NCBI RefSeq assembly: GCF_043290135.1
Contig: NW_027464602.1
Location: 2,108,001-2,172,000 of the forward strand
Direction of reading: 5' to 3'
From: Rhipicephalus microplus
Lineage: Eukaryota; Arthropoda; Arachnida; Ixodida; Ixodidae
Length of the DNA: 64,000 bases
Position numbers and translations under genes: made by a program. Shown here one piece after another: positions 1 through 13,098 of the stretch (the first letter of the stretch is position 1; every line of letters starts with the position of its first letter). A model generated the notes under the pieces. The model saw nothing but the letters and a program-made list of their open reading frames with translations. It searched no databases and was not told the origin of the DNA.

Positions 1-69
1 GTCCTGCTCCACTCTCACCACCATCAGAACATATCTTCAAAGCTATTAGTGCAAAAAACAGCGCCGCAC

Positions 70-143
70 CACCACCGGGTGGGCTCGAAACTCCAACGTT
101 TTGGTTAACAGCCGATCGCGCTTGCCCATTGCGCCACGGGGAC
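70..143 (-). tRNA. tRNA-Asn(GTT)-like unit, first complete in window
   Basis: First complete 74-nt body. The anticodon complement AAC is at 107-109. The T-stem 5' strand reads GGAGT instead of GGAGG, which breaks the conserved 53:61 pair and weakens the B box. The following A-run is short and interrupted (caaaaaacagc), so its terminator is weak. Probably a pseudogene. Confidence 0.5.
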
Positions 144-1099
144 AGTCTTGCTCCACTCTCACCACCATCAGAACATATCTTCAAAGCTATCACCCCAAAG
201 AAAAAAAAGAGCCGCAGCACCACCGCGTGGGCTCGAACCTCCAACCTTTCGGTTAACAGCCGATCGCGCTAGCCAATTGCGCCACGAAGACAGTCCTGCT
301 GCACTCTCACCACCATCAGAACATATCTTCAAACTATCAGCGCAAAAAACAGCGCCGCACCACCACCGGGTGGGCTCGAAACTCCAACTTTTTGGTTAAC
401 AGCCGATCGCGCTTGCCCATTGCGCCACGGGGACAGTCTTGCTCCACTCTCACCACCATCAGAACATATCTTCAAAGCTATCAGCCCAAAGAAAAAAAAG
501 CGCCGCACCACCACCGGGTGGGCTCGAACCTTCAACCTTTCGGATAACAGCTGATCGCACTCGCCAATTGCGCCACGGAGGCAGTCGTGCTCCACTGTTA
601 CCACCATCAGAACATATCTTCAAAGCTATCAGCACAAAGAAAAAAAAAGCGCCGCACCACCACCGGGAGGGCTCGAAACTCCAACCTTTCGGTTAACAGC
701 CGATCGCGCTAGTCCATTGCGCCACGGACACAGTCTTGCTCCACTCTCACCACCATCAGAACATATCTTCAAAGCTATCAGCGCAAAGAAAAAGAAGTGC
801 CGCACCACCACCGGGTGGGCTCGAACCTCCAACCTTTCGGTTAACAGCCGATTGCGCTAGCCCATTGCGCCACGGAGACAGTCTTGCTCCCTTCTCACCA
901 CCATCAGAACATATCTTCAAAGCTATCAGCCCAAAGAAAAAAAAGCGCCGCACCACCACCGGGTGGGCTCGAACCTCCAACCTTTCGGTTAACAGCCGAT
1001 CGCACTAGCCAATTGCGCCACGGAGACAGTCGTGCTCCACTCTTATCACCATCAGAACATATCTTCAAAGCTATCAGCGCAAAGAAAAAAGCAACACAC

Positions 1100-1173
1100 C
1101 ACTCCCGGGAGGGCTCGAACCTCCAACTTTTGGGTTAACAGCCGATCGCGCTGGCCAATTGCGCCACGGAGAC
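1100..1173 (-). tRNA. tRNA-Asn-like unit, type B (repaired T-stem)
   Basis: Representative of the second unit type, recognised by 'actcccgggaggg' in place of 'accaccgggtggg'. Its T-stem GGAGG/CCTCC is fully paired, whereas type A has an A-A mismatch at 51:63. The acceptor 3' strand CGGGAGT pairs with GTCTCCG except 3:70 (C-A), with wobbles. The anticodon is GTT. A T6 run follows. The 27:43 A-A mismatch remains. Many other type B units carry 'aaactcc' and lose the 53:61 pair again. Confidence 0.6.
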
Positions 1174-1539
1174 AGTCCTGCTGCACTCTCACCACCATTA
1201 GAACATATCTTTCAAGCTATCAGCCCAAGGAATAAAAAGCGCCGACACCACCGGGTGGGCTCGAACCTCCAACCTTTTGGTTAACGCCGATCGCGCTAGC
1301 CAATTGCGCCACGGAGACAATCGTGCTGCACGCTCACCACCATCAGAACATATCTTCAAAGCTATCAGTGCAAAGAAAAAAGCAACACAGCACTCCCGGG
1401 AGGGCTCAAAACTCCAACCTTTCGGTTAACAGCCCATCGCGCTAGCCCACTGCGCCACGGAGACAGTCTTGCTCCACTCTCACCACCATCAGAACATATC
1501 TTCAAAGCTATCAGCGCAAAGAAAAAAAAAGAGCCGCAC

Positions 1540-1613
1540 CACCACCGGGTGGGCTCGAACCTCCAGCCTTTCGGTTAATGGCCGATCGCGCAAGCCAATT
1601 GCGCCAAGGAGAC
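1540..1613 (-). pseudogene. tRNA-like unit with anticodon ATT and C33
   Basis: The anticodon loop reads CCATTAA instead of CTGTTAA: G34 to A and the universally conserved U33 to C. The same variant occurs at 6,544-6,617 and 8,754-8,827 because the surrounding block was duplicated. Loss of U33 argues against a working tRNA. Confidence 0.6.
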
Positions 1614-1749
1614 AGACATGCTCCACTCTCACCACCATCAGAACATATCTTCAAACCTATCAGCCCCAAAAAAAAAGCACCGCACCACCACCGGGCGGGC
1701 TGGAACCTCCAACCTTTCGGTTAACAGCCAATCGCGTTAGCCAATTGCG

Positions 1750-3660
1750 CCACGGAGACAGTCCTGCTCCACTCTCACCACCATCAGAACATATCTTCAA
1801 AGCTATCAGCACAAAGAGAAAAAAGCGCCGCACCACCACCGGGTGGGCTCGAAACTCCAACCTTTCGGTTAACAGCCGATCGCGCTAGCCAATTGCGCCA
1901 TGGAGACAGTCCTGCTCCACTCTCACCACCATCAGAACATATCTTCAAAGCTATTACCACAAAGAAAAAAGCAACACACCACTCCTGGGAGGGCTCGAAC
2001 CTCCAACCTTTTGGTTAACAGCCGATCGCGCAACCAATTGCGCCACGGAGACAGTCCTGCTCCACTCTCACCACCATCAGAACATATCTTCAAAGCTATT
2101 AGCGCAAAGAAAAAAAGCGCCGCGCCACCACCGGGTGGGCTCGAACCTCCAACCTTTCGGTTAACAGCCGATCGCGCTAACCCAATGCGCCACGGGGACA
2201 GTCTTGCTCTACTCTCACCACTATCAGAATATATCTTCAAAGCTATCAGCGCAAAGAAAAAAAAGCGCCGCACCACCACCGGGTGGGCTCGAACCTCCAA
2301 CCTTTCGGTTAACAGCCGATCGCGCTAGCCAATTGCGCCACGGAGACAGTCTTGCTCCACTCTCAACACCATCAGAACATATCTTCAAAGCTACAAGCGC
2401 AAAGAAAAAAAAGCGCCGCACCACCACCGGGTGGGCTCGAACCTCCAACCTTTCGCTTAACAGCCAATCGCGTTAGCCAATTGCGCCACAGAGACAGTCC
2501 TGCTCCACTCTCACCACCATCAGAACATATCTTCAAAGCTATCAGCACAAAGAGAAAAAAGCGCCGCACCACCACCAGGTGGGCTTGAAACTCCAACCTT
2601 TCGGTTAACAGCCGATCGCGCTAGCCAATTGCGCCATGGAGACAGTCCTGCTCCACTCTCACCACCATCAGAACATATCTTCAAAGCTATTACCACAAAG
2701 AAAAAAGCAACACACCACTCGTGGGAGGGATCGAAACTCCAACCTTTCAGTTAACAGCTGATCGCGCTAGCCCATTGCGCCACGGAGACAGCCTTGCTCC
2801 AATCTCAACACCATCAGAACATATCTTCAAAGCTATTAGCGCAAAGAAAAAAAGCGCCGCACCACCACCGGGTGGGCTCGAACATCCAACCTTTCGGTTA
2901 ACAGCCGATCGCGCTAGCCAATTGCGCCACGGAGACAGCCCTGCTCCACTCTCACCACCATCAGAACATATCTTCAAAGCTATTAGTGCAAAGAAAAAAG
3001 CAGCACACCACTCCCGGGAGGGCTCGAAACTCCAACCTTTCGGTTAACAGCCGATCGCGCTAGCCCATTGCGCCACGGGGACAGTCTTGCTCCACACTCA
3101 CCACCATCACTACATATCTTCAAAGCTATCAGCACAAAGAAAAAAAAACGCCGCACCACCACCGGGTGGGCTCGAACCTCCAACCTTTCGGTTAACAGCC
3201 GATCGCGCAAGCCAATTGCGCCACGGAGACAGTCCTGCTCCACTCTCACCACCATCAGAACATATCTTCAAAGCTATCCGCCCAAAGAAAAAAAGCACCG
3301 CAGCACCACCGGGTGGGCTCGAACCTCCAACCTTTCGGTCAACAGGTTATCGCGCTAGCCAATTGCGCCACGGAGACAGTCCTGCTCCACTCTCACCACC
3401 ATCAGAACATATCTTCAAAGCTATCAGCACAAAGAAAAAAAAGCGGCACACTATCACCGCGTGGGCTCGAACCTCCAACCTTTCGGTTAACAGCCGATCG
3501 CGCTAGCCAACTGCGCCACGGAGACAGTCGTGCTCCACTCTCACCACCATCAGAACATATCTTCAAAGCTATCAGCCCAAAGAAAAAAAGCGCCGCACCA
3601 CCTCCGGGTGGGCTCGAACCTCCAACCTTTCGGTTAACAGCAGATCGCGCTAGCCTATTG
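1750..3660. repeat. Block repeated at 13,830-15,740 (offset ~12,077)
   Basis: Private variants recur with an offset of about 12,077 bp: 'gtcaacaggt(t/a)atcg' at 3,339 and 15,416, 'catcactacat' at 3,106 and 15,183, and 'gctacaagcgc' at 2,391 and 14,468. About 13 units move together. The copies differ at scattered sites, so this event is older than the 2.21-kb duplication. Confidence 0.7.
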
Positions 3661-4334
3661 CCCCACGGAGACAGTCGTGCTCCACTCTCACCACCGTCAG
3701 AACATTTCTTCAGAGCTATCACCCCAAAGAAAAAAAAGAGCCGCAGCACCACCGCGTGGGCTCGAACCTCCAACCTTTCGGTTAACAGCCGATCGCGCTA
3801 GCCAATTGCGCCACGAAGACAGTCCTGCTGCACTCTCACCACCATCAGAACATATCTTCAAACTATCAGCGCAAAAAACAGCGCCGCACCACCACCGGGT
3901 GGGCTCGAAACTCCAACTTTTTGGTTAACAGCCGATCGCGCTTGCCCATTGCGCCACGGGGACAGTCTTGCTCCACTCTCACAACCATCAGAACATATCT
4001 TCAAAGCTATCAGCCCAAAGAAAAAAAAAGCGCTGCACCACCACCGGGTGGGCTCGAACCTTCAACCTTTCGGATAACAGCTGATCGCACTCGCCAATTG
4101 CGCCACGGAGGCAGTCGTGCTCCACTGTTACCACCATCAGAACATATCTTCAAAGCTATCAGCACAAAGAAAAAAAAAGCGCCGCACCACCACCGGGTGG
4201 GCTCGAACCTCCAACCTTTCGGTTAACAGCCGATCGCGCTAGCCCATTGCGCCACGGAGATAACCTTGCTCCACTCTCAACACCATCAGAACATATCTTC
4301 AAAGCTATTAGCGCAAAGAAAAAAAGCGCCGCAC

Positions 4335-4408
4335 CTCCACCGGGTGGGCTCGAACCTCCAACCTTTCGGTTAAAACCTGATCGCGCTAGCCAATCGCGCC
4401 ACGAAGAC
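4335..4408 (-). pseudogene. tRNA-like unit with anticodon TTT (Lys)
   Basis: The complement AAA at 4,372-4,374 gives anticodon TTT in loop GTTTTAA, and the anticodon stem is also altered. Another TTT unit is 12,581-12,654, with loop CTTTTAA and an otherwise normal stem. Confidence 0.55.
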
Positions 4409-4480
4409 AGTCCTGCTCCACTTTCACCACCATCAGAACATATCTTCAAAGCTATTAGTGCAAAGTAAAAAGCAACACAC

Positions 4481-4554
4481 CACTCCCGGGAGGGCTCGAA
4501 ACTCCAACCCTTCGGTTTACAGCCGATCGCGCTAGCCCATTGCGCCACGAGGAC
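4481..4554 (-). pseudogene. tRNA-like unit with anticodon GTA (Tyr)
   Basis: The complement TAC at 4,518-4,520 gives loop CTGTAAA. The same change is seen at 10,078-10,151, 14,647-14,720 and 16,547-16,620. The flanking bases of 4,481 and 10,078 match (ccaacccttcgg), showing common descent by block duplication. Confidence 0.55.
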
Positions 4555-4559
4555 AGTCT

Positions 4560-7500
4560 TGCTCCACTCTCACCACCATCAGAACATATCTTCAAAGCTA
4601 TCAGCACAAAGAAAAAAAAAAGCGCCGCACCACCACCGGGTGGGCTCGAACCTCCAACCTTTCGGTTAACAGCCGATCGCGCAAGGCAATTGCGCCACGG
4701 AGACAGTCCTGCTCCACTTTCACCACCATCAGAACATATCTTCAAAGCTATCATCCCAAAGAAAAAAAATACCGCACCACCACCGGGTGGGCTCGAACTT
4801 CCAACTTTTCGGTTAACAGCCAATCGCGCTAGCCAATTGCGCCACGGAGACAGTCCTGCTTCACTCTCACCACCGTCAGAACATATCTTCAAAGCTATCA
4901 GCACAAAGAAAAAAAGCGCCACACCATCATCGGGTGGGCTCGAACCTCCAACCTTTCGGTTAACAACCGATCGCGCAAGCCAATTGCGCCACGGAGACAG
5001 TCCTACTCCACACTCACCACCGTCAAAACATTTTTTCAGAGCTATCACCCCAAAGAAAAAAAAGCGCCGCAACACCACCGGGTGGGCTCAAACCTCCAAC
5101 CTTTCGGTTAACAGCCGATCGCGCAAGCCAATTGCGCCACGGAGACAGTCCTGCTTCACTCTCACCACCATCAGAACATATATTCAAAGCTATCAGCCCA
5201 AAGAATAGAAAGCGCCGCGCCACCACCGGGTGGGCTCGAACCTCCAACCTTTCGGTTAACAGCCGATCGCGCTAGCCCATTGCGCCACGGAGACAGCCTT
5301 GCTCCACTTTCAACACCATCAGAACATATCTTCAAAGCTATTAGCGCAAAGAAAAAAAGCGCCGCGCCACCACCGGGTGGGCTCGAACCTCCAACCTTTC
5401 GGTTAACAGCCGATCGCGCTAGCCAATTGCGCCACGGAGACAGTCCTGCTCCATTTTCACCACCATCAGAACATATCTTCAAAGCTAATAGTGCAAAGAA
5501 AAAAGCGCCACACCATCACCGGGTGGGCTCTAACCTCCAACCTTTCGGTTAACAGCCGATCGCGCAAGCCAATTGCGCCACGGAGACAGTCCTGCTCCAC
5601 TCTCACCACCGTCAAAACATTTATTCAGAGCTATCACCCCAAAGAAAAAAAAGCGCCGCACCACCACCGGGAGGGCTCGAAACTCCAACCTTTCGGTTAA
5701 CAGCCGATCGCGCTAGTCCATTGCGCCACGGACACAGTCTTGCTCCACTCTCACCACCATCAGAACATATCTTCAAAGCTATCAGCGCAAAGAAAAAAAA
5801 GCGCCGCACCACCACCGGGTGGGCTCGAACCTCCAACCTTTCGGTTAACAGCCGATTGCGCTAGCCCATTGCGCCACGGAGACAGTCTTGCTCCCTTCTC
5901 ACCACCATCAGAACATATCTTCAAAGCTATCAGCCCAAAGAAAAAAAAGCGCCGCACCACCACCGGGTGGGCTCGAACCTCCAACCTTTCGGTTAACAGC
6001 CGATCGCACTAGCCAATTGCGCCACGGAGACAGTCGTGCTCCACTGTTATCGCCATCAGAACATATCTTCAAAGCTATCAGCGCAAAGAAAAAAGCAACA
6101 CACCACTCCCGGGAGGGCTCGACCCTCCAACTTTTGGGTTAACAGCCGATCGCGCTGGCCAATTGCGCCACGGAGACAGTCCTGCTGCACTCTCACCACC
6201 ATTAGAACATATCTTTCAAGCTATCAGCCCAAGGAATAAAAAGCGCCGACACCACCGGGTGGGCTCGAACCTCCAACCTTTTGGTTAACGGCCGATCGCG
6301 CTAGCCAATTGCGCCACGGAGACAATCGTGCTGCACGCTCACCACCATCAGAACATATCTTCAAAGCTATCAGTGCAAAGAAAAAAGCCACACAGCACTC
6401 CCGGGAGGGCTCGAAACTCCAACCTTTCGGCTAACAGCCCATCGCGCTAGCCCACTGCGCCACGGAGACAGTCTTGCTCCACTCTCACCACCATCAGAAC
6501 ATATCTTCAAAGCTATCAGCGCAAAGAAAAAAAAGCGCCGCACCACCACCGGGTGGGCTCGAACCTCCAGCCTTTCGGTTAATGGCCGATCGCGCAAGCC
6601 AATTGCGCCACGGAGACAGACATGCTCCACTCTCACCACCATCAGAACATATCTTCAAACCTATCAGCCCCCAAAAAAAAAAGCACCGCACCACCACCGG
6701 GCGGGCTGGAACCTCCAACCTTTCGGTTAACAGCCAATCGCGTTAGCCAATTGCGCCACGGAGACAGTCCTGCTCCACTCTCACCACCATCAGAACATAT
6801 CTTCAAAGCTATCAGCACAAAGAAAAAAAAAGCGCCGCACCACCACCGGGTGGGCTCGAACCTCCAACCTTTCGGTTAACAGCCGATCGCGCAAGGCAAT
6901 TGCGCCACGGAGACAGTCCTGCTCCACTTTCACCACCATCAGAACATATCTTCAAAGCTATCATCCCAAAGAAAAAAAATACCGCACCACCACCGGGTGG
7001 GCTCGAACTTCCAACTTTTCGGTTAACAGCCAATCGCGCTAGCCAATTGCGCCACGGAGACAGTCCTGCTTCACTCTCACCACCGTCAGAACATATCTTC
7101 AAAGCTATCAGCACAAAGAAAAAAAGCGCCACACCATCATCGGGTGGGCTCGAACCTCCAACCTTTCGGTTAACAACCGATCGCGCAAGCCAATTGCGCC
7201 ACGGAGACAGTCCTACTCCACACTCACCACCGTCAAAACATTTTTTCAGAGCTATCACCCCAAAGAAAAAAAAGCGCCGCAACACCACCGGGTGGGCTCA
7301 AACCTCCAACCTTTCGGTTAACAGCCGATCGCGCAAGCCAATTGCGCCACGGAGACAGTCCTGCTTCACTCTCACCACCATCAGAACATATATTCAAAGC
7401 TATCAGCCCAAAGAATAGAAAGCGCCGCGCCACCACCGGGTGGGCTCGAACCTCCAACCTTTCGGTTAACAGCCGATCGCGCTAGCCCATTGCGCCACGG

Positions 7501-8980
7501 AGACAGCCTTGCTCCACTTTCAACACCATCAGAACATATCTTCAAAGCTATTAGCGCAAAGAAAAAAAGCGCCGCGCCACCACCGGGTGGGCTCGAACCT
7601 CCAACCTTTCGGTTAACAGCCGATCGCGCTAGCCAATTGCGCCACGGAGACAGTCCTGCTCCATTTTCACCACCATCAGAACATATCTTCAAAGCTAATA
7701 GTGCAAAGAAAAAAGCGCCACACCATCACCGGGTGGGCTCTAACCTCCAACCTTTCGGTTAACAGCCGATCGCGCAAGCCAATTGCGCCACGGAGACAGT
7801 CCTGCTCCACTCTCACCACCGTCAAAACATTTATTCAGAGCTATCACCCCAAAGAAAAAAAAGCGCCGCACCACCACCGGGAGGGCTCGAAACTCCAACC
7901 TTTCGGTTAACAGCCGATCGCGCTAGTCCATTGCGCCACGGACACAGTCTTGCTCCACTCTCACCACCATCAGAACATATCTTCAAAGCTATCAGCGCAA
8001 AGAAAAAAAAGCGCCGCACCACCACCGGGTGGGCTCGAACCTCCAACCTTTCGGTTAACAGCCGATTGCGCTAGCCCATTGCGCCACGGAGACAGTCTTG
8101 CTCCCTTCTCACCACCATCAGAACATATCTTCAAAGCTATCAGCCCAAAGAAAAAAAAGCGCCGCACCACCACCGGGTGGGCTCGAACCTCCAACCTTTC
8201 GGTTAACAGCCGATCGCACTAGCCAATTGCGCCACGGAGACAGTCGTGCTCCACTGTTATCGCCATCAGAACATATCTTCAAAGCTATCAGCGCAAAGAA
8301 AAAAGCAACACACCACTCCCGGGAGGGCTCGACCCTCCAACTTTTGGGTTAACAGCCGATCGCGCTGGCCAATTGCGCCACGGAGACAGTCCTGCTGCAC
8401 TCTCACCACCATTAGAACATATCTTTCAAGCTATCAGCCCAAGGAATAAAAAGCGCCGACACCACCGGGTGGGCTCGAACCTCCAACCTTTTGGTTAACG
8501 GCCGATCGCGCTAGCCAATTGCGCCACGGAGACAATCGTGCTGCACGCTCACCACCATCAGAACATATCTTCAAAGCTATCAGTGCAAAGAAAAAAGCCA
8601 CACAGCACTCCCGGGAGGGCTCGAAACTCCAACCTTTCGGCTAACAGCCCATCGCGCTAGCCCACTGCGCCACGGAGACAGTCTTGCTCCACTCTCACCA
8701 CCATCAGAACATATCTTCAAAGCTATCAGCGCAAAGAAAAAAAAGCGCCGCACCACCACCGGGTGGGCTCGAACCTCCAGCCTTTCGGTTAATGGCCGAT
8801 CGCGCAAGCCAATTGCGCCACGGAGACAGACATGCTCCACTCTCACCACCATCAGAACATATCTTCAAACCTATCAGCCCCAAAAAAAAAAGCACCGCAC
8901 CACCACCGGGCGGGCTGGAACCTCCAACCTTTCGGTTAACAGCCAATCGCGTTAGCCAATTGCGCCACGGAGACAGTCCT
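4560..8980. repeat. 2.21-kb tandem block duplication (15 units x 2)
   Basis: Sequence at 4,630-6,770 reappears at +2,210 bp, down to private variants such as 'gcaaggcaat' (4,681 and 6,891), 'gaatagaaagcgcc' (5,203 and 7,413), 'ttaatggccg' (6,579 and 8,789) and 'tcgaccctcc' (6,120 and 8,330). The two copies are nearly identical, differing mainly in A-run length, so the duplication is recent. It diverges near 8,990 (gagaaaa versus gaaaaaaaa). Confidence 0.88.
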
Positions 8981-11900
8981 GCTCCACTCTCACCACAATC
9001 AGAACATATCTTCAAAGCTATCAGCACAAAGAGAAAAAAGCGCCGCACCACCACCGGGTGGGCTCGAAACTCCAACCTTTCGGTTAACAGCCGATCGTGC
9101 TAGCCAATTGCGCCATGGAGACAGTCCTGCTCCAGTCTCACCACCATCAGAACATATCTTCAAAGCTATTAGTGCAAAGAAAAAAGCAGCACACCACTCC
9201 AGGAAGGACTCGAAACTCCAACCTTTCGGTTAACAGCCGATCGCGCTAGCCCATTGCGCCACGGGGACAGTCTTGCTTCACTCTCACCTCCATCAGTACA
9301 TATCTTCAAAGCTATCAGCACAAAGAAAAAAAACGCCGCACCACCACCGCGTGGGCTCGAACCTCCAACCTTTCGGTTAACAGCCGATCGCGCTAGCCCA
9401 TTGCGCCACGGGGACAGTCTTTCTCCACTCTCACCACCATCAGAACATATCTTCAAAGCTATCAGCACAAAGAGAAAAAAGCGCCGCACCACCACCGGGT
9501 GGGCTCGAAACTCCAACCTTTCGGTTAACAGCCGATCGCGCTAGCCAATTGCGCCAGGGAGACAGTCCTGCTCCACTCTCACCACCACCAGAACATATCT
9601 TCAAAGCTATTACCACAAAGAAAAAAGCAACACACCACTCCTGGGAGGGCTCGAAACTCCAACCTTTCGGTTAACAGCCGATCGCGCTAGCCCATTGCGC
9701 CACGGAGACAGCCTTGCTCCACTCTCACCACCATTAGAACATATCTTTCAAGCTACCAGCCCAAAGAATAGAAAGCGCCGCGCCACCACCGGGTGGGCTC
9801 GAACCTCCAACCTTTTGGTTAACAGCCGATCGCGCTAGCCAATTGCGCCACGGAGACAGTCCTGCTCCATTTTCACCACCATCAGAACATATCTTCAAAG
9901 CTAATAGTGCAAAGAAAAAAGCGCCAAACCATCACCGGGTGGGCTCGAACCTCCAACCTTTCGGTTAACAGTCGATCGCGCAAGCCAATTGCGCCACGGA
10001 GACAGTCCTGCTCCACTCTCACCACCGTCAAAACATTTATTCAGAGCTATCACCCCAAAGAAAAAAAAGCGCCGCACCACCACCGGGAGGGCTCGAAACT
10101 CCAACCCTTCGGTTTACAGCCGATCGCGCTAGCCCATTGCGCCACGAGGACAGTCTTGCTCCACTCTCACCACCATCAGAACATATCTTCAAAGCTATCA
10201 GCACAAAGAAAAAAAAAGCGCCGCACCACCACCGGGTGGGCTCGAACCTCCAACCTTTCGGTTAACAGCCGATTGCGCAAGCCAATTGCGCCACGGAGAC
10301 AGTCCTGCTTCACTCTCACCACCATCAGAACATATCTTCAAAGCTATCAGCCCAAAGAAAAAAAGCACCGCACCACCACCGGGTGGGCTCGAACTTCCAA
10401 CCTTTCGGTTAACAGCCAATCGCGCTAGCCAATTGCGCGACGGAGACAGTCCTGCTTCACTCTCACCACCATCAGAACATATCTTCAAAGCTATCAGCAC
10501 AAAGAAAAAAAGCGCCACACCATCATCGGGTGGGCTCGAACCTCCAACCTTTCGGTTAACAACCGATCGCGCAAGCCAATTGCACCACGGAGACAGTCCT
10601 GCTCCACACTCACCACCGTCAAAACATTTCTTCAGAGCTATCACCCCAAAGAAAAAAAAGCGCCGCACCACCACCGGGTAGGCTCGAAACTCCAACCTTT
10701 CGGTTAACAGCCGATCGCGCTAGCCAATTGCGCCACGGAGACAGTCCTGCTTCACTTTCACCACCATCAGAACATATCTTCAAAGCTATCAGCACAAAGA
10801 AAAAAAAGCGCCACACCATCATCGGGTGGGCTCGAACCTCCAACCTTTCGGTTAACAGCCGATCGCGCAAGCCAATTGCGCCACGGAGACAGTCCTGCTC
10901 CACACTCACCACCGTCAAAACATTTCTTCAGAGCTATCACCCCAAAGAAAAAAAAGCGCCGCGCCACCACCGGGTGGGCTCGAACCTCCAACCTTTCAGT
11001 TAACAGCCGATCGCGCTAGTCGATTGCGCCACGGAGACAGTCCTGGTCCACTCTCACCACCATCAGAACATATCTTCAAAGCTATCAGCGCAAAGAAAAA
11101 AAGCGCCGCGCCACCACCGGGTGGGCTCGAACCTCCAACCTTTCGGTTAACAGCCGATCGCGCTAACCCATTGCGCCACGGGGACAGTCTTGCTCCACTC
11201 TCACCACTATCAGAACATATCTTCAAAGCTATCAGCGCAAAGAAAAAAAAGCGCCGCACCACCACCGGGTGGGCTCGAACCTCCAACCATTCGGTTAACA
11301 GCCGATCGCGCTAGCCAATTGCGCCACAGACACAGTCTTGCTCCACTCTCAACACCATCAGAACATATCTTCAAAGCTACAAGCGCAAAGAAAAAAAAGC
11401 GCGGCACCACCACCGGGTGGTCTCGAACCTCCAACCTTTCGGTTAACAGCCGATCGCGCTAGCCAATTGCGCCAGGGAGACAGTCCTGCTCCACTCTCAC
11501 CACCATCAGAACATATCTTCAAAGCTATCAGCCCAAAGAAAAAAAGCACCGCACCACCACCGAGTGGGCTGGAACCTCCAACCTTTCGGTTAACAACCAA
11601 TCGCGTTAGCCAATTTCGCCACGGAGACAGTCCTGCTCCACTCTCACCACCATCAGAACATATCTTAAAGCTATCAGCACAAAGAGAAAAAAGCGCCGCA
11701 CCACCACCGGGTGGGCTCGAAACTCCAACCTTTCGGTTAACAGCCGATCGCGCTAGCCAATTGCGCCATGGAGACAGTCCTGCTCCACTCTCACCACCAT
11801 CAGAACATATCTTCAAAGCTATTACCACAAAGAAAAAAAAGCGCCGCAACACCACCGGGTTGGCTCGAACCTCCAACCTTTCGGTTAACAGCCGATCGCG

Positions 11901-12580
11901 CTAGCCAATTGCGCCACGAAGACAGTCCTGCTGCACTCTCACCACCATCAGAACATATCTTCAAAGCTATTACCGCAAAGAAAAAAGCAACACACCACTC
12001 CCGGGAGGGCTCGAAATTCCGACCTTTCGGTTAACAGCCGATCGCGCTAGCCCATTGTGCCACGAAGACAGTCTTGCTCCACTCTCACCACCATCAGAAC
12101 ATATCATCAAAGCTATCAGCCCAAAAAAAAGCGCCGCACCACCACCGGGTGGGCTCGAACCTTCAACCTTTCGGTTAACAGCCGATCGCTCTAGCCAATT
12201 GCGCCACGGAGGCAGTCGTGCTCCACTCTTACCACCATCAGAACATATCTTCAAAGCTATCAGCACAAAGAAAAAAGAAACACACCACTCCCGGGAGGGC
12301 TCGAACCTCCAACTTTTCGGTTAACAGCCGATCGCGCTGGCCAATTGCTCCACGAAGACAGTCCTGCTCCACTCTCACCACCATTAGAACATATCTTTCA
12401 AGCTATCAGCCCAAAGAAAAAAAAAGCGCCGCACCACCACCGGGTGGGCTCGAACCTCCAACCTTTTGGTTAACGGCCGATCGCGCTAGCCAATTGCGGC
12501 ACGGAGACAATCGTGCTCCACGCTCACCAACATCAGAAAATATCTGCAAAGCTATCATCGCAAAGAAAAAAGCAACACAT

Positions 12581-12654
12581 CCCACCCTGGAGGGCTCGAA
12601 CCTCCAACTTTTTGGTTAAAAGCCGATCGCGCTAGCCAATGGCGCCACGGGGAC
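12581..12654 (-). pseudogene. tRNA-like unit with anticodon TTT (Lys)
   Basis: Loop CTTTTAA with U33 and purine 37 kept, so decoding as Lys would be possible if it were folded. It is a near relative of the truncated last unit of the array (20,529-20,587). Confidence 0.5.
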
Positions 12655-12876
12655 AGTCCTGCTCCACTCTCACCACCGTCAGAACATTTCTTCAGAGCTA
12701 TCAGCCTAAAGAAAAAAAGCGCCGCACCACCACCGGGTGGGCTCGAACCTACAACCTTTCGGTTAACAGCCGATCGCGCTAGCCAATTGCGCCACAGAGA
12801 CAGTCGTGCTTCACTCTCACCACCGTCAGACCATTTCTTCAGAGCTATCGCCCCAAAGAAAAAAAAAGCGCCGCAC

Positions 12877-12950
12877 CACCACCGGGTGGGCTCGAACCTC
12901 CAACCTTTCGGTTCAAAGTTTATCGCGCTAGCCAATTGCGCCACGGAGAC
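12877..12950 (-). pseudogene. tRNA-like unit with anticodon TTG (Gln)
   Basis: The complement CAA at 12,914-12,916 lies in 'ggttcaaagtttatcg', giving loop CTTTGAA. The 5' half of the anticodon stem is also altered (ATAAA). Likely dead. Confidence 0.5.
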
Positions 12951-13024
12951 AGTCCTGCTCCACTCTCACCACCGTCAGAACATTTCTTCAGAGCTATCAG
13001 CCCAAAGAAGAAAAAGCGCCGCAC

Positions 13025-13098
13025 CACCACCGGGTGGACTCGAAACTCCAACCTTTCGGTTATCAGCCGATCGCGCTAGCCAATTGCGCCATGGAGAC
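13025..13098 (-). pseudogene. tRNA-like unit with anticodon GAT (Ile)
   Basis: The complement ATC at 13,062-13,064 gives loop CTGATAA with the stem otherwise unchanged. The T-arm also has 'ggtggactcgaaactcc', which changes the T-loop and B box. Confidence 0.5.
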
